A DNA stretch of 64,000 bases from Methanobrevibacter sp. (GTDB lineage Archaea > Methanobacteriota > Methanobacteria > Methanobacteriales > Methanobacteriaceae): NCBI GenBank assembly GCA_022775905.1, contig JALFJX010000003.1, forward strand, positions 1 through 64,000. The letters run 5' to 3'. The position numbers were made by a program, and so were the translations under genes. The notes below the pieces were generated by a model that worked only from the letters and a program-made list of their open reading frames with translations, was not told where the DNA came from and did no database searches. Positions 25,310 to 35,157 of this stretch are shown one piece after another (position 1 is the stretch's first letter; every line of letters begins with the position of its first letter).

Positions 25310-26383
25310 ATGTTAAATTCATTATATGAAAAAGCCATTGCTAAAAGAGGATTTATTCATGATATTGATTCACAAAATGATGTTGAATCTCAATTAGAAT
25401 ATAAATGGTTTAATAGAGATATTCATGAAAGTAATAGTGATTTTTCTATTGCTGCAGGGGATGGAAGTTTCAATAAGAAGAAATTTCTAACAACTAATTT
25501 TTGTGCAGTAGGTGCAGAATCGATAATTTACGATGGTAAAATTAAAAAAATTGATGATTCAGATATTTTTGATATTTCACATGTATCTTTTTTGGATGAA
25601 TTGCTAAGTAATTACATGGCTATTTATGAACTTAAGTGTGCACTTAGAACAATCAAAGAGTATAATGTTGATTATTATATGATTGATGGGTCTATTTTGG
25701 GAGATTTGCAGAATGCATTTCCAAGAGGTGCTAAATTACCGTCCAAACTTAAAAATAATATGGATGATACTTTACTTAATGAATTTGAGAGAAGATTAAA
25801 CATAAGAAAATATGGATTGATATTTCCAGAGATTAGGGATTCATTAAATCTTGTGGAATTACCTAAAAATGAAAATTCAAATAAAATTGAGGAGTATAAT
25901 CTTCATCTTGCATCTATTGAAAAACTGATTCTTTTAAAGGAAATATTACAATTTAGAAAAAGAATTATTTCAATTTCAAAAACCTCTTCTGATAATGAGT
26001 TGTTTAATTGGAATATTCCAGATATTGCATTTCTGGATAAATTTACAAAAAAACAGGGAATGTCTTTGATAAAATACAAAACTGTTCATGAAAACGCAGC
26101 ATTTCCATATTTCAATGATTTTTTCAAAAGCATAACTTTTACAATTTTCTACATTCGTCTGCAGGATAATCGAAATGTATTGAAAGTTGAATTGCCTTAT
26201 AAAGCATCAAAAGAGGAAGTATTTGAATTAATTAAAAAAATTAACAAACTAGCAGTTCAAGGTTATCCGTACCTGCTTAATAAAGCACATAATGATGTTG
26301 TAATTACAGATAATAATATTAAACAATTATTGAAAATAGCTAAAATTTATGAAACAACCAATAGGGAAGTGATGTCATGGTAG
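25310..26383 (+). CDS. nurA: NurA 5'-3' nuclease
   Basis: A 357-residue RNase H-like nuclease that works with the HerA translocase to resect DNA ends. The active-site Asp-containing motifs are AAGDGSFNKKKF (about residues 48-59) and YYMIDGSILGDL (about 123-134); a C-terminal NKAHNDVVITD segment carries the last acidic residue. The gene overlaps herA by 7 bases, the first of the four-gene set nurA-herA-mre11-rad50. Sequence similarity between NurA proteins is low, so the assignment relies on motifs and strong gene context. Confidence 0.88.
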   Translation: MLNSLYEKAIAKRGFIHDIDSQNDVESQLEYKWFNRDIHESNSDFSIAAGDGSFNKKKFLTTNFCAVGAESIIYDGKIKKIDDSDIFDISHVSFLDELLSNYMAIYELKCALRTIKEYNVDYYMIDGSILGDLQNAFPRGAKLPSKLKNNMDDTLLNEFERRLNIRKYGLIFPEIRDSLNLVELPKNENSNKIEEYNLHLASIEKLILLKEILQFRKRIISISKTSSDNELFNWNIPDIAFLDKFTKKQGMSLIKYKTVHENAAFPYFNDFFKSITFTIFYIRLQDNRNVLKVELPYKASKEEVFELIKKINKLAVQGYPYLLNKAHNDVVITDNNIKQLLKIAKIYETTNREVMSW

Positions 26384-27879
26384 TTGGAATTTGTATTGGT
26401 GAAACTTCACTTACAGAAGTAACATTTATTTCAGATGAAATGCCTAAAGTTGGCGAATATGTTACAATAGAATATGATGGAAAAAAAGTTTTAGGAATGA
26501 TTGAAAACTTAATTAGGGGAAATGATTCTTTAAATGTAGATATAAATGATTTTAAGGCAATTCAAAAGATTTCAAGAATTGGTGGTGAAGATAACTACAT
26601 CAAAGGTAAAGTGAAAATTCTTGGAGATGTCAATGACAATTTAAAATTACCTAGAACTCCTGTTCTTCCGGGAACAGAAATTCAATTGGCTGATGAGGAA
26701 ATTTTAGATGAAATATTCAATGTAAAAAACCCTATTAAGTTAGGTTGTCTTGTAAATCAAAGTGATGTTGATGTTAATGTTGAAGCAAATCCAATTTTGT
26801 CAAGACATTTGGCTATTCTTGCAATGACTGGTGCGGGTAAATCAAATACTGTATCTGTTTTAATAGATCAATTATTGGATTACAATGTTCCTATTTTCGT
26901 TTTTGATATGCATGGAGAATATAAAGATGCGGAATTTCCAAATGGTGCTGTAAATGTGATAAGACCCAAAATCAATCCACATTATATGAATTTCTATGAA
27001 ATCAAAAAATTGGTAAATATTGGTGGAAACAGTTTTATTCAGGAAAGACACTTTAGAAAAGCATTTAAAAGAGCTAAAAGGGATATAACTGATGGTGTTG
27101 CACAAACTAATAATTTCTTACAAATAATGTATGATATTTTAGAGAAGGATTCTCTAGTTGAAGGTTCTGATAAACAAATTATTGATGTAATGAATAAGAT
27201 TGATGATGCAATGGACAGATATTCCAAATTATTTGATAAAGACATAGGAAATATTTTATCCAATATCAAAAAAGGGCATGCTAATGTATTGGATTTAAGT
27301 CAGGTTGATGAATCTGTTGCAAGTGTTTTGGTAAGTCATATATTAAGAAATGCACTTCAAAGAAGCAAGGATGCTGCACATAGTGGTAATAAAAAAGATT
27401 TACTTGACAATTCAGTATTCTTCATTTTAGAAGAAGCACATATTCTTGCTCCAAATAAAAGGGATTCTGAATCTAAGAGATGGATTCAAAGAGTTGCAAG
27501 AGAGGGCCGTAAATTTGGTTTGGGTTTATGTTTGGTGAGCCAATCTCCAAAAACAGTTGATCATGATGCATTATCTCAAATGAATAATATGATTATCTTA
27601 AGACTTGTTGAACCTGAAGATCAAAGACATGTTCAATCAGCTAGTGAGAGTTTATCTCAGGATTTGATTAATCAACTTCCATCATTAAACGTTGGAGAAG
27701 CTATTGTTTTGGGTTTAATGAGTAAAGTGCCAACTCTTGTTAAAATTGATATGTTTAAAGGTCGCCGCCATGGTGATGACATGGATATTGTTTCTTATTT
27801 CAAGGACTCTTTAAAACGTGAAGAAGAAGAGATCAAACGTGCTGAAAAAGAAACATTGGATATGGGATATGATTATTAA
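26377..27879 (+). CDS. herA: HerA DNA translocase/helicase
   Basis: A 500-residue hexameric FtsK-like ATPase which feeds DNA ends to NurA. It has an N-terminal beta-barrel HAS domain (about 1-110), Walker A in AMTGAGKSNTVSVLIDQLL (about 149-167), Walker B in VFFILEEAHILAPN (about 347-360), and RVAREGRKFGLGLCLVSQSP (about 372-391), the sensor/arginine-finger region. Overlap with nurA implies translational coupling. T-tracts follow at 27886-27905, so mre11-rad50 probably have their own promoter. Confidence 0.93.
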   Translation: MVVGICIGETSLTEVTFISDEMPKVGEYVTIEYDGKKVLGMIENLIRGNDSLNVDINDFKAIQKISRIGGEDNYIKGKVKILGDVNDNLKLPRTPVLPGTEIQLADEEILDEIFNVKNPIKLGCLVNQSDVDVNVEANPILSRHLAILAMTGAGKSNTVSVLIDQLLDYNVPIFVFDMHGEYKDAEFPNGAVNVIRPKINPHYMNFYEIKKLVNIGGNSFIQERHFRKAFKRAKRDITDGVAQTNNFLQIMYDILEKDSLVEGSDKQIIDVMNKIDDAMDRYSKLFDKDIGNILSNIKKGHANVLDLSQVDESVASVLVSHILRNALQRSKDAAHSGNKKDLLDNSVFFILEEAHILAPNKRDSESKRWIQRVAREGRKFGLGLCLVSQSPKTVDHDALSQMNNMIILRLVEPEDQRHVQSASESLSQDLINQLPSLNVGEAIVLGLMSKVPTLVKIDMFKGRRHGDDMDIVSYFKDSLKREEEEIKRAEKETLDMGYDY

Positions 27880-27885
27880 TTCCAT

Positions 27886-27905
27886 ATTTTTTTCTTATTT
27901 TTCTT
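27886..27905 (+). terminator. T-rich terminator after herA
   Basis: T-tracts of 7, 5 and similar length follow the herA stop. The rest of the gap to 28060 is AT-rich and should hold the mre11 promoter; nothing else is apparent. Confidence 0.4.
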
Positions 27906-28060
27906 AATTTTCAATATACTATTTTTAATACATTTTTTATTTCTTTTCAAATGCTCTCTTTAAAAACTATTAAATATGGAAAGTCATAAATTATTATTCA
28001 CTTAAATGCTTTACAAAGTGTTTAAATTGGTTATATACAAAAATTTTAAAAGGTAATATA

Positions 28061-29305
28061 ATGAAATTTGCACATTTAGCAGATACTCATTTAGGTTATC
28101 GTCAATTTGGTCTAATTGAACGTGAAAAAGACTTTTATGAAGTATTTGAAAAGGTTATAGACAAAATAATTGAAGAAAAAGTGGATTTTGTAATCCATAG
28201 CGGTGATTTATTTGAAACCGCAAGACCATCTCCTAATGCACTCTTAGCATTCCAAAAAGGTTTACTTAAATTGAAAGGTGCAGGAATTCCAATGTATGCA
28301 ATTGCAGGAAATCATGATTCTGTAATGCGCCAAGGAGCTATTCCTCCACAAGTTATATTCAAAAAATTGGGTTTAAAAGTAATTAGTCCAATTAATACTG
28401 ATTATATGCATGGAGATATTTTTATTGGGGGTTTACCATACTATCCATCATCACAAAATAAAACTTTAAAATCTAAATTGGCTGAATTGTCTAAAAAGGC
28501 AGCAAATCATGAAAAATCAATTCTTGTATTACATCAAGGTATTGATAAATATTTGGGATATCAATATGAATTGGAACTTGGTGATATTCCAGATAATTTT
28601 ACTTATTATGCTTTTGGCCATATTCATAAGTATATTAATGAATCATTCGGTAATGGAAGATTAGTTTATCCTGGATCTGGTGAAATATGGAAAACTGATG
28701 AAGTGGATGATTATAAAAGAAATGGGAAAGGTTTTGTTGTTGTTGATTTCGATGGCCCAAAACCTATTGTTAAAAGGGTTAAAATTGATGTTCCTCGTGA
28801 ATTCATTAACAGATCACTTGATTATGAAAACTTAGAAAGTGGTATTGCCGGTATTAAGGAAACTATTAAGGATTTTGATAAACAACCTATTTTGAATTTA
28901 ACAATTAGGGATGTTGAATCTGATACTAGTGCTGTTTATGATGTTATCAATGAAGATTTAGGGGATTTATCTTTAATGATTAGGCCAAAATTCAATGTTA
29001 AAGATGATGAAGTCATTGATGAAGAGGAAATTAAAAAGAATGGTTTAGGTGCCAAAGAGATATTGGTGGAACAATTAAAGAAATATAATGATGATAATGT
29101 GACCCAATTGGCCATTGATTTGTATGATTATTTATCAAAAGATAAACTTGAAGAGTCACAAGAATTAATCGAACAATTCTACAATGATTTTTATAATTCC
29201 ACTAAAGATGAAGTTGAATTGCAAGCAGAAGAAGAAACTGAAGTTGAAACACCTCAAGAAAAATCAGAGGATGTTCAAGTAACATTTAATGAGGTTTTAA
29301 AATGA
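28061..29305 (+). CDS. mre11: Mre11 double-strand-break repair nuclease
   Basis: A 414-residue calcineurin-like phosphoesterase. The dimetal site is visible: HLADTHLGYRQFG (about 4-16), VIHSGDLFETARPS (about 45-58), AIAGNHDSVMRQG (about 81-93), VLHQGIDKY (about 149) and AFGHIHKY (about 182-189). With Rad50 it forms the complex that binds, tethers and trims broken DNA ends before recombination. The C-terminal region is acidic and ends near VTFNEVLK. The stop overlaps the rad50 start by 4 bases (ATGA), typical for this pair. Confidence 0.95.
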   Translation: MKFAHLADTHLGYRQFGLIEREKDFYEVFEKVIDKIIEEKVDFVIHSGDLFETARPSPNALLAFQKGLLKLKGAGIPMYAIAGNHDSVMRQGAIPPQVIFKKLGLKVISPINTDYMHGDIFIGGLPYYPSSQNKTLKSKLAELSKKAANHEKSILVLHQGIDKYLGYQYELELGDIPDNFTYYAFGHIHKYINESFGNGRLVYPGSGEIWKTDEVDDYKRNGKGFVVVDFDGPKPIVKRVKIDVPREFINRSLDYENLESGIAGIKETIKDFDKQPILNLTIRDVESDTSAVYDVINEDLGDLSLMIRPKFNVKDDEVIDEEEIKKNGLGAKEILVEQLKKYNDDNVTQLAIDLYDYLSKDKLEESQELIEQFYNDFYNSTKDEVELQAEEETEVETPQEKSEDVQVTFNEVLK

Positions 29306-32049
29306 TTTTTACAAAATTAAGATTAAGAAATTTCAAATCTCATGAAGATACTATAATTAAATTTGATAAGGGTATTAGTGTTATTGTAGGTGAAAATGGA
29401 GCTGGAAAATCAACAATTTTGGAAGGTATTAGTTTTGCTCTATTTAAACAACACACTGCTAAAAAAATTGATGATTTAGTTAGAAATAATGCACAAACCA
29501 TGTTTGTTGAATTAAAATTCATTTCTAATGGGAAAAAATATAAAATTGTTCGTGAGAAAAAATCAAATTTAAAATCAGTGTTATATAAGAAAACTTCACT
29601 AGATGGTGAATATGTTCATGTTTGCAGTGGAGATAAAGAAGTATCAAATGAAATCCATCAAATTTTGGGCATTGATTCTGATTTGTTCTTAAATGCGATT
29701 TATATCAGACAAGGGGAAATAGCTGAATTAGTTGATAAAACTCCTGCTGAGAAAAAACAGTTAATTGCTAAATTGTTAGGTATTGATTCCTTGGAAAAAT
29801 CCTGGAAACATTTATTGCCATTTATCAATGATTATGAAAATCAACTATCTGAACTCAAGGGTAAACTTTACAATTCAAAGGAATTGGCAGAGGACTTGAC
29901 TAAAAAAAGAGATGAATTGAATTCATTAAAGCAAAGAGGACTTGAACTTGAGGAAAACATTAAAGAGGTTAGTGATTTACTTCAAGAAATCTCTGAAAGT
30001 AAAAGGGACATGGAAAGAGAAAAAGAGATTTATGAAACTCAAGTGAATAACCTTGAAAATGAAGAAAAGACATTATCTAAATTGGAACAGGATAAACATT
30101 TGATTCAAAATAATTTGGACAATATAAGGGAATCTGAAGAGAAGATTTCCAGATTGGAAAAATATGTTTCAAAATTAGATGTTTATCTTGACTTTGAGAA
30201 ATCTGTTCTTAGTATTCAAAATTTAAAACAAAAAGAACAGGAAATTGATGATAAACTCGAATCTATTGCTCAACAAAAACAAATTGTTGTTGATAATAAA
30301 GAGAATTATAATAAATATTTAGCATCAGAAGAGGAGATTAACAAATATAATAATCAAAAGATTAATTTTGAAAAAGAGTTAGCTACAATGGCTAAACTTG
30401 AAAATGATAAGAAAGATCTTTTAAAAGAAGTTCAAAACGAACGTAATGAAGTTAATCAATTCTTTGCAAAAGCTAAAGATAAATTAGATGATTATGGATT
30501 GGACCAAGATAATTTGGCTAAAATTGATAATATTGAAGGTATTGAGGATGCTACAAATAACTTCTTGAATGAAATATCTGAAAAGATTAAAAGTTTATCT
30601 GAAGATATCATTGCTAAAAATGAAGAGATTGTCGTATTTAAGCAGAATATTAAATCAAGTCAAAAACCTTTAGATGATTTGGAAGATGCAGATAGTAAAT
30701 GTCCTGTTTGTCAAGCAGATATTGATGATAATAAAAAATCAGAATTAATTAATCAGTATACTGATAGTATTGAAGAGAATACTAAATTGATTTCTGAAAA
30801 TGAGGAAAGTGTTCGTTTACTTAATAAAAATAAATTAAGTTTCCAAGATAAATCCGATAAATTATTAGAGTTATCTAAACAAATTATAGAGTATAAACAT
30901 AAATTTACTCATTTGCAAAATCAAATTGTCAAATTAAACAAACTTGATGATGAACTTGTATCTAAAGACTTTATCAGTGGTAAATTAGGCGAATTGATTC
31001 TTATCATTGCCAATAAGAAAGAAGATCGCGAATCTTATAAAGAGTCTTATGATGCATATAATCAAGCTAAAGGTGCATTGGATGTTTTAGGTGATGAAAC
31101 TGAAGCTCAATATAAATTAAAACAAGTTAGAAATGAAATTGATAATCATGTAACTAATATTAAACTCGCAATTGAGCAAGATCCTCATTTAAGTGGGGAT
31201 ATCACTGCTGCTGAGCTTCAAAATCGTATTGCTGATTTAAAACATAAAAATGAGGAATATAATCAACTTAAAGGTTTTGTCCAAAATAAATCTTCTTATT
31301 TAACACAACTTGATTCAGTAAAAGAAGATATTGGTATGTCCATTAATCAAATTGACATTATTAAAAATAAAATCCAAGCTTCTGCATATGATGCTGATAA
31401 ATATGAACAAATTATTTATCATTCTGACATATATGAAAGAAGATTTAATACTTTTAATAATGAACTTTCAGATATTAAGGGACAAGCACGTCAGTCAATT
31501 ACTCAAGTTAAGGATTTAACTAGTAAATTGGAAACTGTTAAAGTATTCCAGAAACAATATGATGATATTTCAGATTATATTAACTTATTGAATCATTTCA
31601 GAAGTTTATACAGTAAAAATGGTATTCAAAAAGATTTAAGAAATATTTCAAGGCCATTAATCCAAAAATATACTAAAGAGTTCTTCAATGAATTTAACTT
31701 TAATTATTCTGATTTAACTCTTGATGACGAGTATGATGTGACTGTTTATGGTCCTGAAGGTGAATCTTCAATGAGTATGGTTAGTGGCGGTGAAAAAATC
31801 GCTATTGCATTAGCTTTAAGACTTGGTATTACACAGGCAATGGCTAATGGTGAATTAGATACTATTTTACTCGATGAACCTACAATTCATTTGGATTCAT
31901 CCAGAAGACATGAGTTGATTAATTTATTAAAAGAAATGTCTGTATTGCCACAAATGATAATTGTAACTCACGAACCTCAACTTGAAAATGCTGCAGATAA
32001 TTTAATTAAAGTAGAAAAAGTAAATGGAATTTCAAAAGTAATAATGTAA
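29302..32049 (+). CDS. rad50: Rad50 SMC-like ATPase
   Basis: A 915-residue SMC-family ATPase partner of Mre11. Walker A is VGENGAGKSTILEGISFALF (about 30-49); two long coiled coils flank a zinc hook CPVC (SKCPVCQADI, about residue 467); the C-terminus has the signature MVSGGEKIAIALALRLG (about 828-844), Walker B DTILLDEPTIHLD (about 853-865) and the switch histidine in IIVTHEPQ. The protein is full length. It is followed by T-tracts and the convergent TIR-like gene. Confidence 0.95.
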   Translation: MIFTKLRLRNFKSHEDTIIKFDKGISVIVGENGAGKSTILEGISFALFKQHTAKKIDDLVRNNAQTMFVELKFISNGKKYKIVREKKSNLKSVLYKKTSLDGEYVHVCSGDKEVSNEIHQILGIDSDLFLNAIYIRQGEIAELVDKTPAEKKQLIAKLLGIDSLEKSWKHLLPFINDYENQLSELKGKLYNSKELAEDLTKKRDELNSLKQRGLELEENIKEVSDLLQEISESKRDMEREKEIYETQVNNLENEEKTLSKLEQDKHLIQNNLDNIRESEEKISRLEKYVSKLDVYLDFEKSVLSIQNLKQKEQEIDDKLESIAQQKQIVVDNKENYNKYLASEEEINKYNNQKINFEKELATMAKLENDKKDLLKEVQNERNEVNQFFAKAKDKLDDYGLDQDNLAKIDNIEGIEDATNNFLNEISEKIKSLSEDIIAKNEEIVVFKQNIKSSQKPLDDLEDADSKCPVCQADIDDNKKSELINQYTDSIEENTKLISENEESVRLLNKNKLSFQDKSDKLLELSKQIIEYKHKFTHLQNQIVKLNKLDDELVSKDFISGKLGELILIIANKKEDRESYKESYDAYNQAKGALDVLGDETEAQYKLKQVRNEIDNHVTNIKLAIEQDPHLSGDITAAELQNRIADLKHKNEEYNQLKGFVQNKSSYLTQLDSVKEDIGMSINQIDIIKNKIQASAYDADKYEQIIYHSDIYERRFNTFNNELSDIKGQARQSITQVKDLTSKLETVKVFQKQYDDISDYINLLNHFRSLYSKNGIQKDLRNISRPLIQKYTKEFFNEFNFNYSDLTLDDEYDVTVYGPEGESSMSMVSGGEKIAIALALRLGITQAMANGELDTILLDEPTIHLDSSRRHELINLLKEMSVLPQMIIVTHEPQLENAADNLIKVEKVNGISKVIM

Positions 32050-32062
32050 TCACATTATTATC

Positions 32063-32074
32063 TTTCTTTTTTTT
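32063..32074 (+). terminator. T-rich terminator after rad50
   Basis: CTTTCTTTTTTTT directly after rad50, reaching the stop codon of the convergent gene. Short archaeal-type terminator for the plus strand. Confidence 0.4.
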
Positions 32075-32468
32075 AAAATGTTTCAGGTGCATCTTTAATT
32101 GCATCTATGATGCAGTTTGCATTCCATCCAACAATGGTTGCTGCTTTTTCTTCTAAGTTAAGTGGAACTTCTTCTGCACCTAATGGTCTAACTAAAACAA
32201 TTGGTATTTCGTATTTTTCACTTGCGGTTAATAACTCTTCAAAGAGTTCTTTATTGTCATTATAAAGACCTGATAAAAAAATAATCCTATCAACTTTTTT
32301 ATAAAATTCTTCACCTGCAGTAGAGTATGATCCAGACATTGATTCTTTCCATAAGAAATCTGTTTTTGAATATAATTTTTCAGTAAATTGTCCGTATTCT
32401 TTATTTTTGTCAAATCCGCTAGTAATTATTAAATTATAAATTTTATTGTTTCTTTCATCTTCAAACAT
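32073..32468 (-). CDS. TIR-like protein of the MTH538/DUF1863 family
   Basis: A 131-residue flavodoxin/TIR-like fold. Family features seen: NLIITSGFDKNKEYGQFTEKL at the N-terminus, FLWKESMSGSYS (about 33-44), VDRIIFLSGLYNDNKELFEELLTASEK (about 60-86, the segment that in TIR-like proteins carries the conserved glutamate), IPIVLVRPLGAEEVP (about 89-103) and IVGWNANCIIDAI near the end. The MTH538/DUF1863 family includes ThsB of the Thoeris anti-phage system, but no ThsA is visible here. Start is fixed by AAGGTGAG upstream of the ATG at 32468. Adjacent to rad50; function unproven. Confidence 0.7.
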   Translation of the reverse strand: MFEDERNNKIYNLIITSGFDKNKEYGQFTEKLYSKTDFLWKESMSGSYSTAGEEFYKKVDRIIFLSGLYNDNKELFEELLTASEKYEIPIVLVRPLGAEEVPLNLEEKAATIVGWNANCIIDAIKDAPETF

Positions 32469-32572
32469 TTTTCTCACCTTGCATTTATTTTAAATATTAT
32501 AATATAAAAATATTTATTAATTTAAAAAATGTAATGTTAATTATAACGATTTATTTTAAGGAATTATTTTTT

Positions 32573-33853
32573 ATGAAAGCAGCAGTAATTGGATTAGGTG
32601 TAGAAGGAAAAAAAGCAGTTAACTCTCTTTTAAGGCACGGTTGGGAAGTTTATGCCACCGATTTAAATATCAATGTTGATTTAAATGGTTTAGATTTGCC
32701 AAATTTGTCTTTTGATATAATTGATGAAAACCAGACAGTTTCAATTGTTGGAGATGGTGTAACTCTTGATTTAGGTTTTACAAATCCTTATGCTATTGAT
32801 CAATGTGATGCAATAGCAATTAGTCCTAGTATGTTTGGAGGGGAATTTGCAACCAAGTTATTGGAAAATTCAAGTTTATTGAGTGATACTGTAAACAAAC
32901 ATAAGGATGTTTTCACTATTGGGATTACTGGAACTAACGGTAAAACAACTACTGTGCATATGTTAAAAGAAGTTTTAGAAAATGCAGGTAAAAAAGTGCT
33001 AGTAGGAGGAAATGGTGGAGGAGGATTTTCTGGTTATTATGATTTAATCCTTGAAGCAGATGAGGGCGAATATGATATATTGCTTGTTGAAGTCTGTGAT
33101 ATGACTCTTGACTTTTGTAAATATTGCTTTGACTTTGATATGATTGGTCTTACAAATATTGGTAATGATCATATGAATGTCCATAAGACCATTGCGAATT
33201 ATAAGAATTCCTTAGTTAGATTTTTTGAAGGCAAAACTGTATTTACTGCATTTAATCAAGATTTCAATGCTGATTTTAAAGAAGCTAGTGCTAAAAATAT
33301 TCATTATTTCGAATATCAGGATGAATTGAAAGTATTTGGTAAATTTAATTTGCTTAATGCAGGTCTTGCAACTGCAATTGCAAGAGAACTGAAAGTGCCT
33401 AAGGACATTATTAAATCATCACTTTCAGAATTTAATGCTGTTCAGGGCAGATTGGATGTTTATAAAATTAATGATGCATCAGTATATGTTGGAAAAACTG
33501 ATAATTCAGATGCATTAGCTTCTATTTTATCTGAAAAGGATTTTTATGCAATATTTATTGGTACTCCCCGTCATAATGAGATTCACAGATTGGATATTTT
33601 GGATGTTGCGGTTAAGTATAATCCTGAAGTCATTGTCCTATTCCCTGGATTGGATGATACTTTGGATATGGCCATTTATAGATTGAATTCTCTTGGTTAT
33701 ATGGGAAATATCATAACTGTAAACTCTCTTGATGAAATTATTGCATTGGTTGCAGAGTATTCTCATGAAGATGCTATTTTAATTGGTGGTAATGGTCAAG
33801 ATACTATTATTGATATTCAAGAAAGAATTAAATTAATTTCTGAAAATTTATGA
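32573..33853 (+). CDS. Mur-ligase family protein, candidate pseudomurein peptide ligase
   Basis: A 426-residue protein with MurD-like architecture: an N-terminal Rossmann-like domain (AAVIGLGVEGKKAVNSLLRHG), the ATP-binding motif GITGTNGKTTTVHMLKE (about 124-140), GLTNIGNDHMNVHKT (about 195-209, family NIxxDH with the catalytic-region histidine), and a C-terminal ligase domain with QGRLDVYKI and GGNGQDTI. In Methanobacteriales such enzymes assemble the peptide of pseudomurein; the amino acid it adds cannot be told. The ATG at 32573 has AAGGAAT upstream; an earlier in-frame ATG adds an unlikely hydrophobic leader. Confidence 0.8.
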   Translation: MKAAVIGLGVEGKKAVNSLLRHGWEVYATDLNINVDLNGLDLPNLSFDIIDENQTVSIVGDGVTLDLGFTNPYAIDQCDAIAISPSMFGGEFATKLLENSSLLSDTVNKHKDVFTIGITGTNGKTTTVHMLKEVLENAGKKVLVGGNGGGGFSGYYDLILEADEGEYDILLVEVCDMTLDFCKYCFDFDMIGLTNIGNDHMNVHKTIANYKNSLVRFFEGKTVFTAFNQDFNADFKEASAKNIHYFEYQDELKVFGKFNLLNAGLATAIARELKVPKDIIKSSLSEFNAVQGRLDVYKINDASVYVGKTDNSDALASILSEKDFYAIFIGTPRHNEIHRLDILDVAVKYNPEVIVLFPGLDDTLDMAIYRLNSLGYMGNIITVNSLDEIIALVAEYSHEDAILIGGNGQDTIIDIQERIKLISENL

Positions 33854-33940
33854 AAAAATAGCGTTTTTCGATAAATTTTTATACTATGTAATTTAAAATT
33901 ATAATATTACTATTATTGTTATATTATTAAGGTGTATTAA

Positions 33941-35128
33941 ATGAGTAGTGGCTGGAGAAAAATATCAATTACAATATGTTTAGCATTAATTGTTTTAAGT
34001 ATTTTATTTGCTGCTTTTGGGGCAGCAACTAATGAGTCTTTCACCGCTCAATCCGTTGCAGAAGAGTATAATCTTCCTATTGGACAATCCATGTTCGAGA
34101 ATCAATCAATTTTAGGCCAACAAGATCCAATTGAAGTGCCTTTAGTATCACATCTTGGATTCTTGTCGCATCAAATTGCTGCATTGGATATTCAAGGTAT
34201 CTTAATGACCTTGTCTACTGGTATGGTTCCAATGGATTTCTCAAGCATATCTAGTGAAAGTATAGATTCCTATGGTAATGTGATTGATGTTGAAGGCCCT
34301 GGATTTTTAACATTTGAAGGAGACAAATTGGCTGTAAAATCACCGGATAACTATGTATGGGGATACAGTACTCCATATAAATGGTTAGTTAAAACTGATA
34401 CTGGTGTAGATGTTGTAGAAAATGGAACTGTAATCAAATCTGTCCCTGAATCTGAAATTAAAGATTTAGATTATCATAATGATTATTACAATGTTTCAAC
34501 TATTAGAAGTTGGTATAATTATGATGCTCAAAATGGTTCTACATTTACTTTAGAAAAAGGAATGAAAGGATTCTCTGATGGAAGGAATAATATTAGTGCT
34601 AGTGATGTACCAAAAATATTTGGTCAGGATGTTGTAGATTATGCATCTGAATATCCAACTGGTTCTCCAATTCTTTTATATTCTGGAAATTACACAGAAC
34701 AAGAAGGTGAAGCGTATGGAACTTCTTTAGGTTCACATGCAGAATATGGGGATTCAATTAGGGAAGTAAATGCAAGACAATTTGTTGAAGCATGGAATGG
34801 AACTGTGATTCCTCCGAACTCAACTTCCAGTGGTAAGGATTATGTTTACTTTGAATCTGCAGTAGATCATTCTGCTCCAGGTGGAAGTGCAGCACATGGT
34901 GTATGTCCATCTGCTAGGGCATTAAGAGCTGCTGTTACTGCTGAAGGTTTTGATTTACCAGTCGGTATGACCTGGGATGAAGATGCAGTTTTATTCGGAT
35001 ATAATCCTGCACAAGATATTACAGTAACAAATAATCATGATTATCCTGTTATGATTAAAATGTGGACTGAAGGTTCAGGTACAAGTATGGGTGTTTACTG
35101 TAAACTCGTAAGATATATTCCAAACTAA
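33941..35128 (+). CDS. Secreted or membrane-anchored protein with VanW-like C-terminus
   Basis: A 395-residue protein with an N-terminal hydrophobic signal anchor (ITICLALIVLSILFAAFGAA, about 10-29) and a large outside region with N-glycosylation sites. The last 100 residues contain GVCPSARALRAAVTAEGFDLPVG, DAVLFGYNPAQDITVTNNHDYP and IKMWTEGSG, reminiscent of the VanW domain's closing segment (a YxP.DatV...N.td.pi.Ik pattern). It lies directly downstream of the Mur-ligase-like gene, so a cell-wall role is plausible, but neither substrate nor activity is shown by the sequence. Confidence 0.6.
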   Translation: MSSGWRKISITICLALIVLSILFAAFGAATNESFTAQSVAEEYNLPIGQSMFENQSILGQQDPIEVPLVSHLGFLSHQIAALDIQGILMTLSTGMVPMDFSSISSESIDSYGNVIDVEGPGFLTFEGDKLAVKSPDNYVWGYSTPYKWLVKTDTGVDVVENGTVIKSVPESEIKDLDYHNDYYNVSTIRSWYNYDAQNGSTFTLEKGMKGFSDGRNNISASDVPKIFGQDVVDYASEYPTGSPILLYSGNYTEQEGEAYGTSLGSHAEYGDSIREVNARQFVEAWNGTVIPPNSTSSGKDYVYFESAVDHSAPGGSAAHGVCPSARALRAAVTAEGFDLPVGMTWDEDAVLFGYNPAQDITVTNNHDYPVMIKMWTEGSGTSMGVYCKLVRYIPN

Positions 35129-35137
35129 TGGATGTAT

Positions 35138-35157
35138 CTTTTTCTTTTTCTTTTTTT
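35138..35157 (+). terminator. T-rich tract between surface protein and nucleotidyltransferase
   Basis: Three T-tracts (5, 5 and 7 bases) separated by C. It looks like a terminator of the upstream gene, but it lies inside the only spacer before the next start codon, so it may attenuate rather than stop transcription. Confidence 0.4.

Noticed and set aside
29302-32049. Broken rad50
   Set aside because: Local repeats of lysine and glutamate codons suggested possible shifts, but the frame is continuous with Walker A, zinc hook, signature and Walker B all in order.
32073-32468. A complete Thoeris system
   Set aside because: Only the TIR-like ThsB-type family is present; no ThsA (SIR2/SLOG) gene lies in the window, so defence cannot be claimed.
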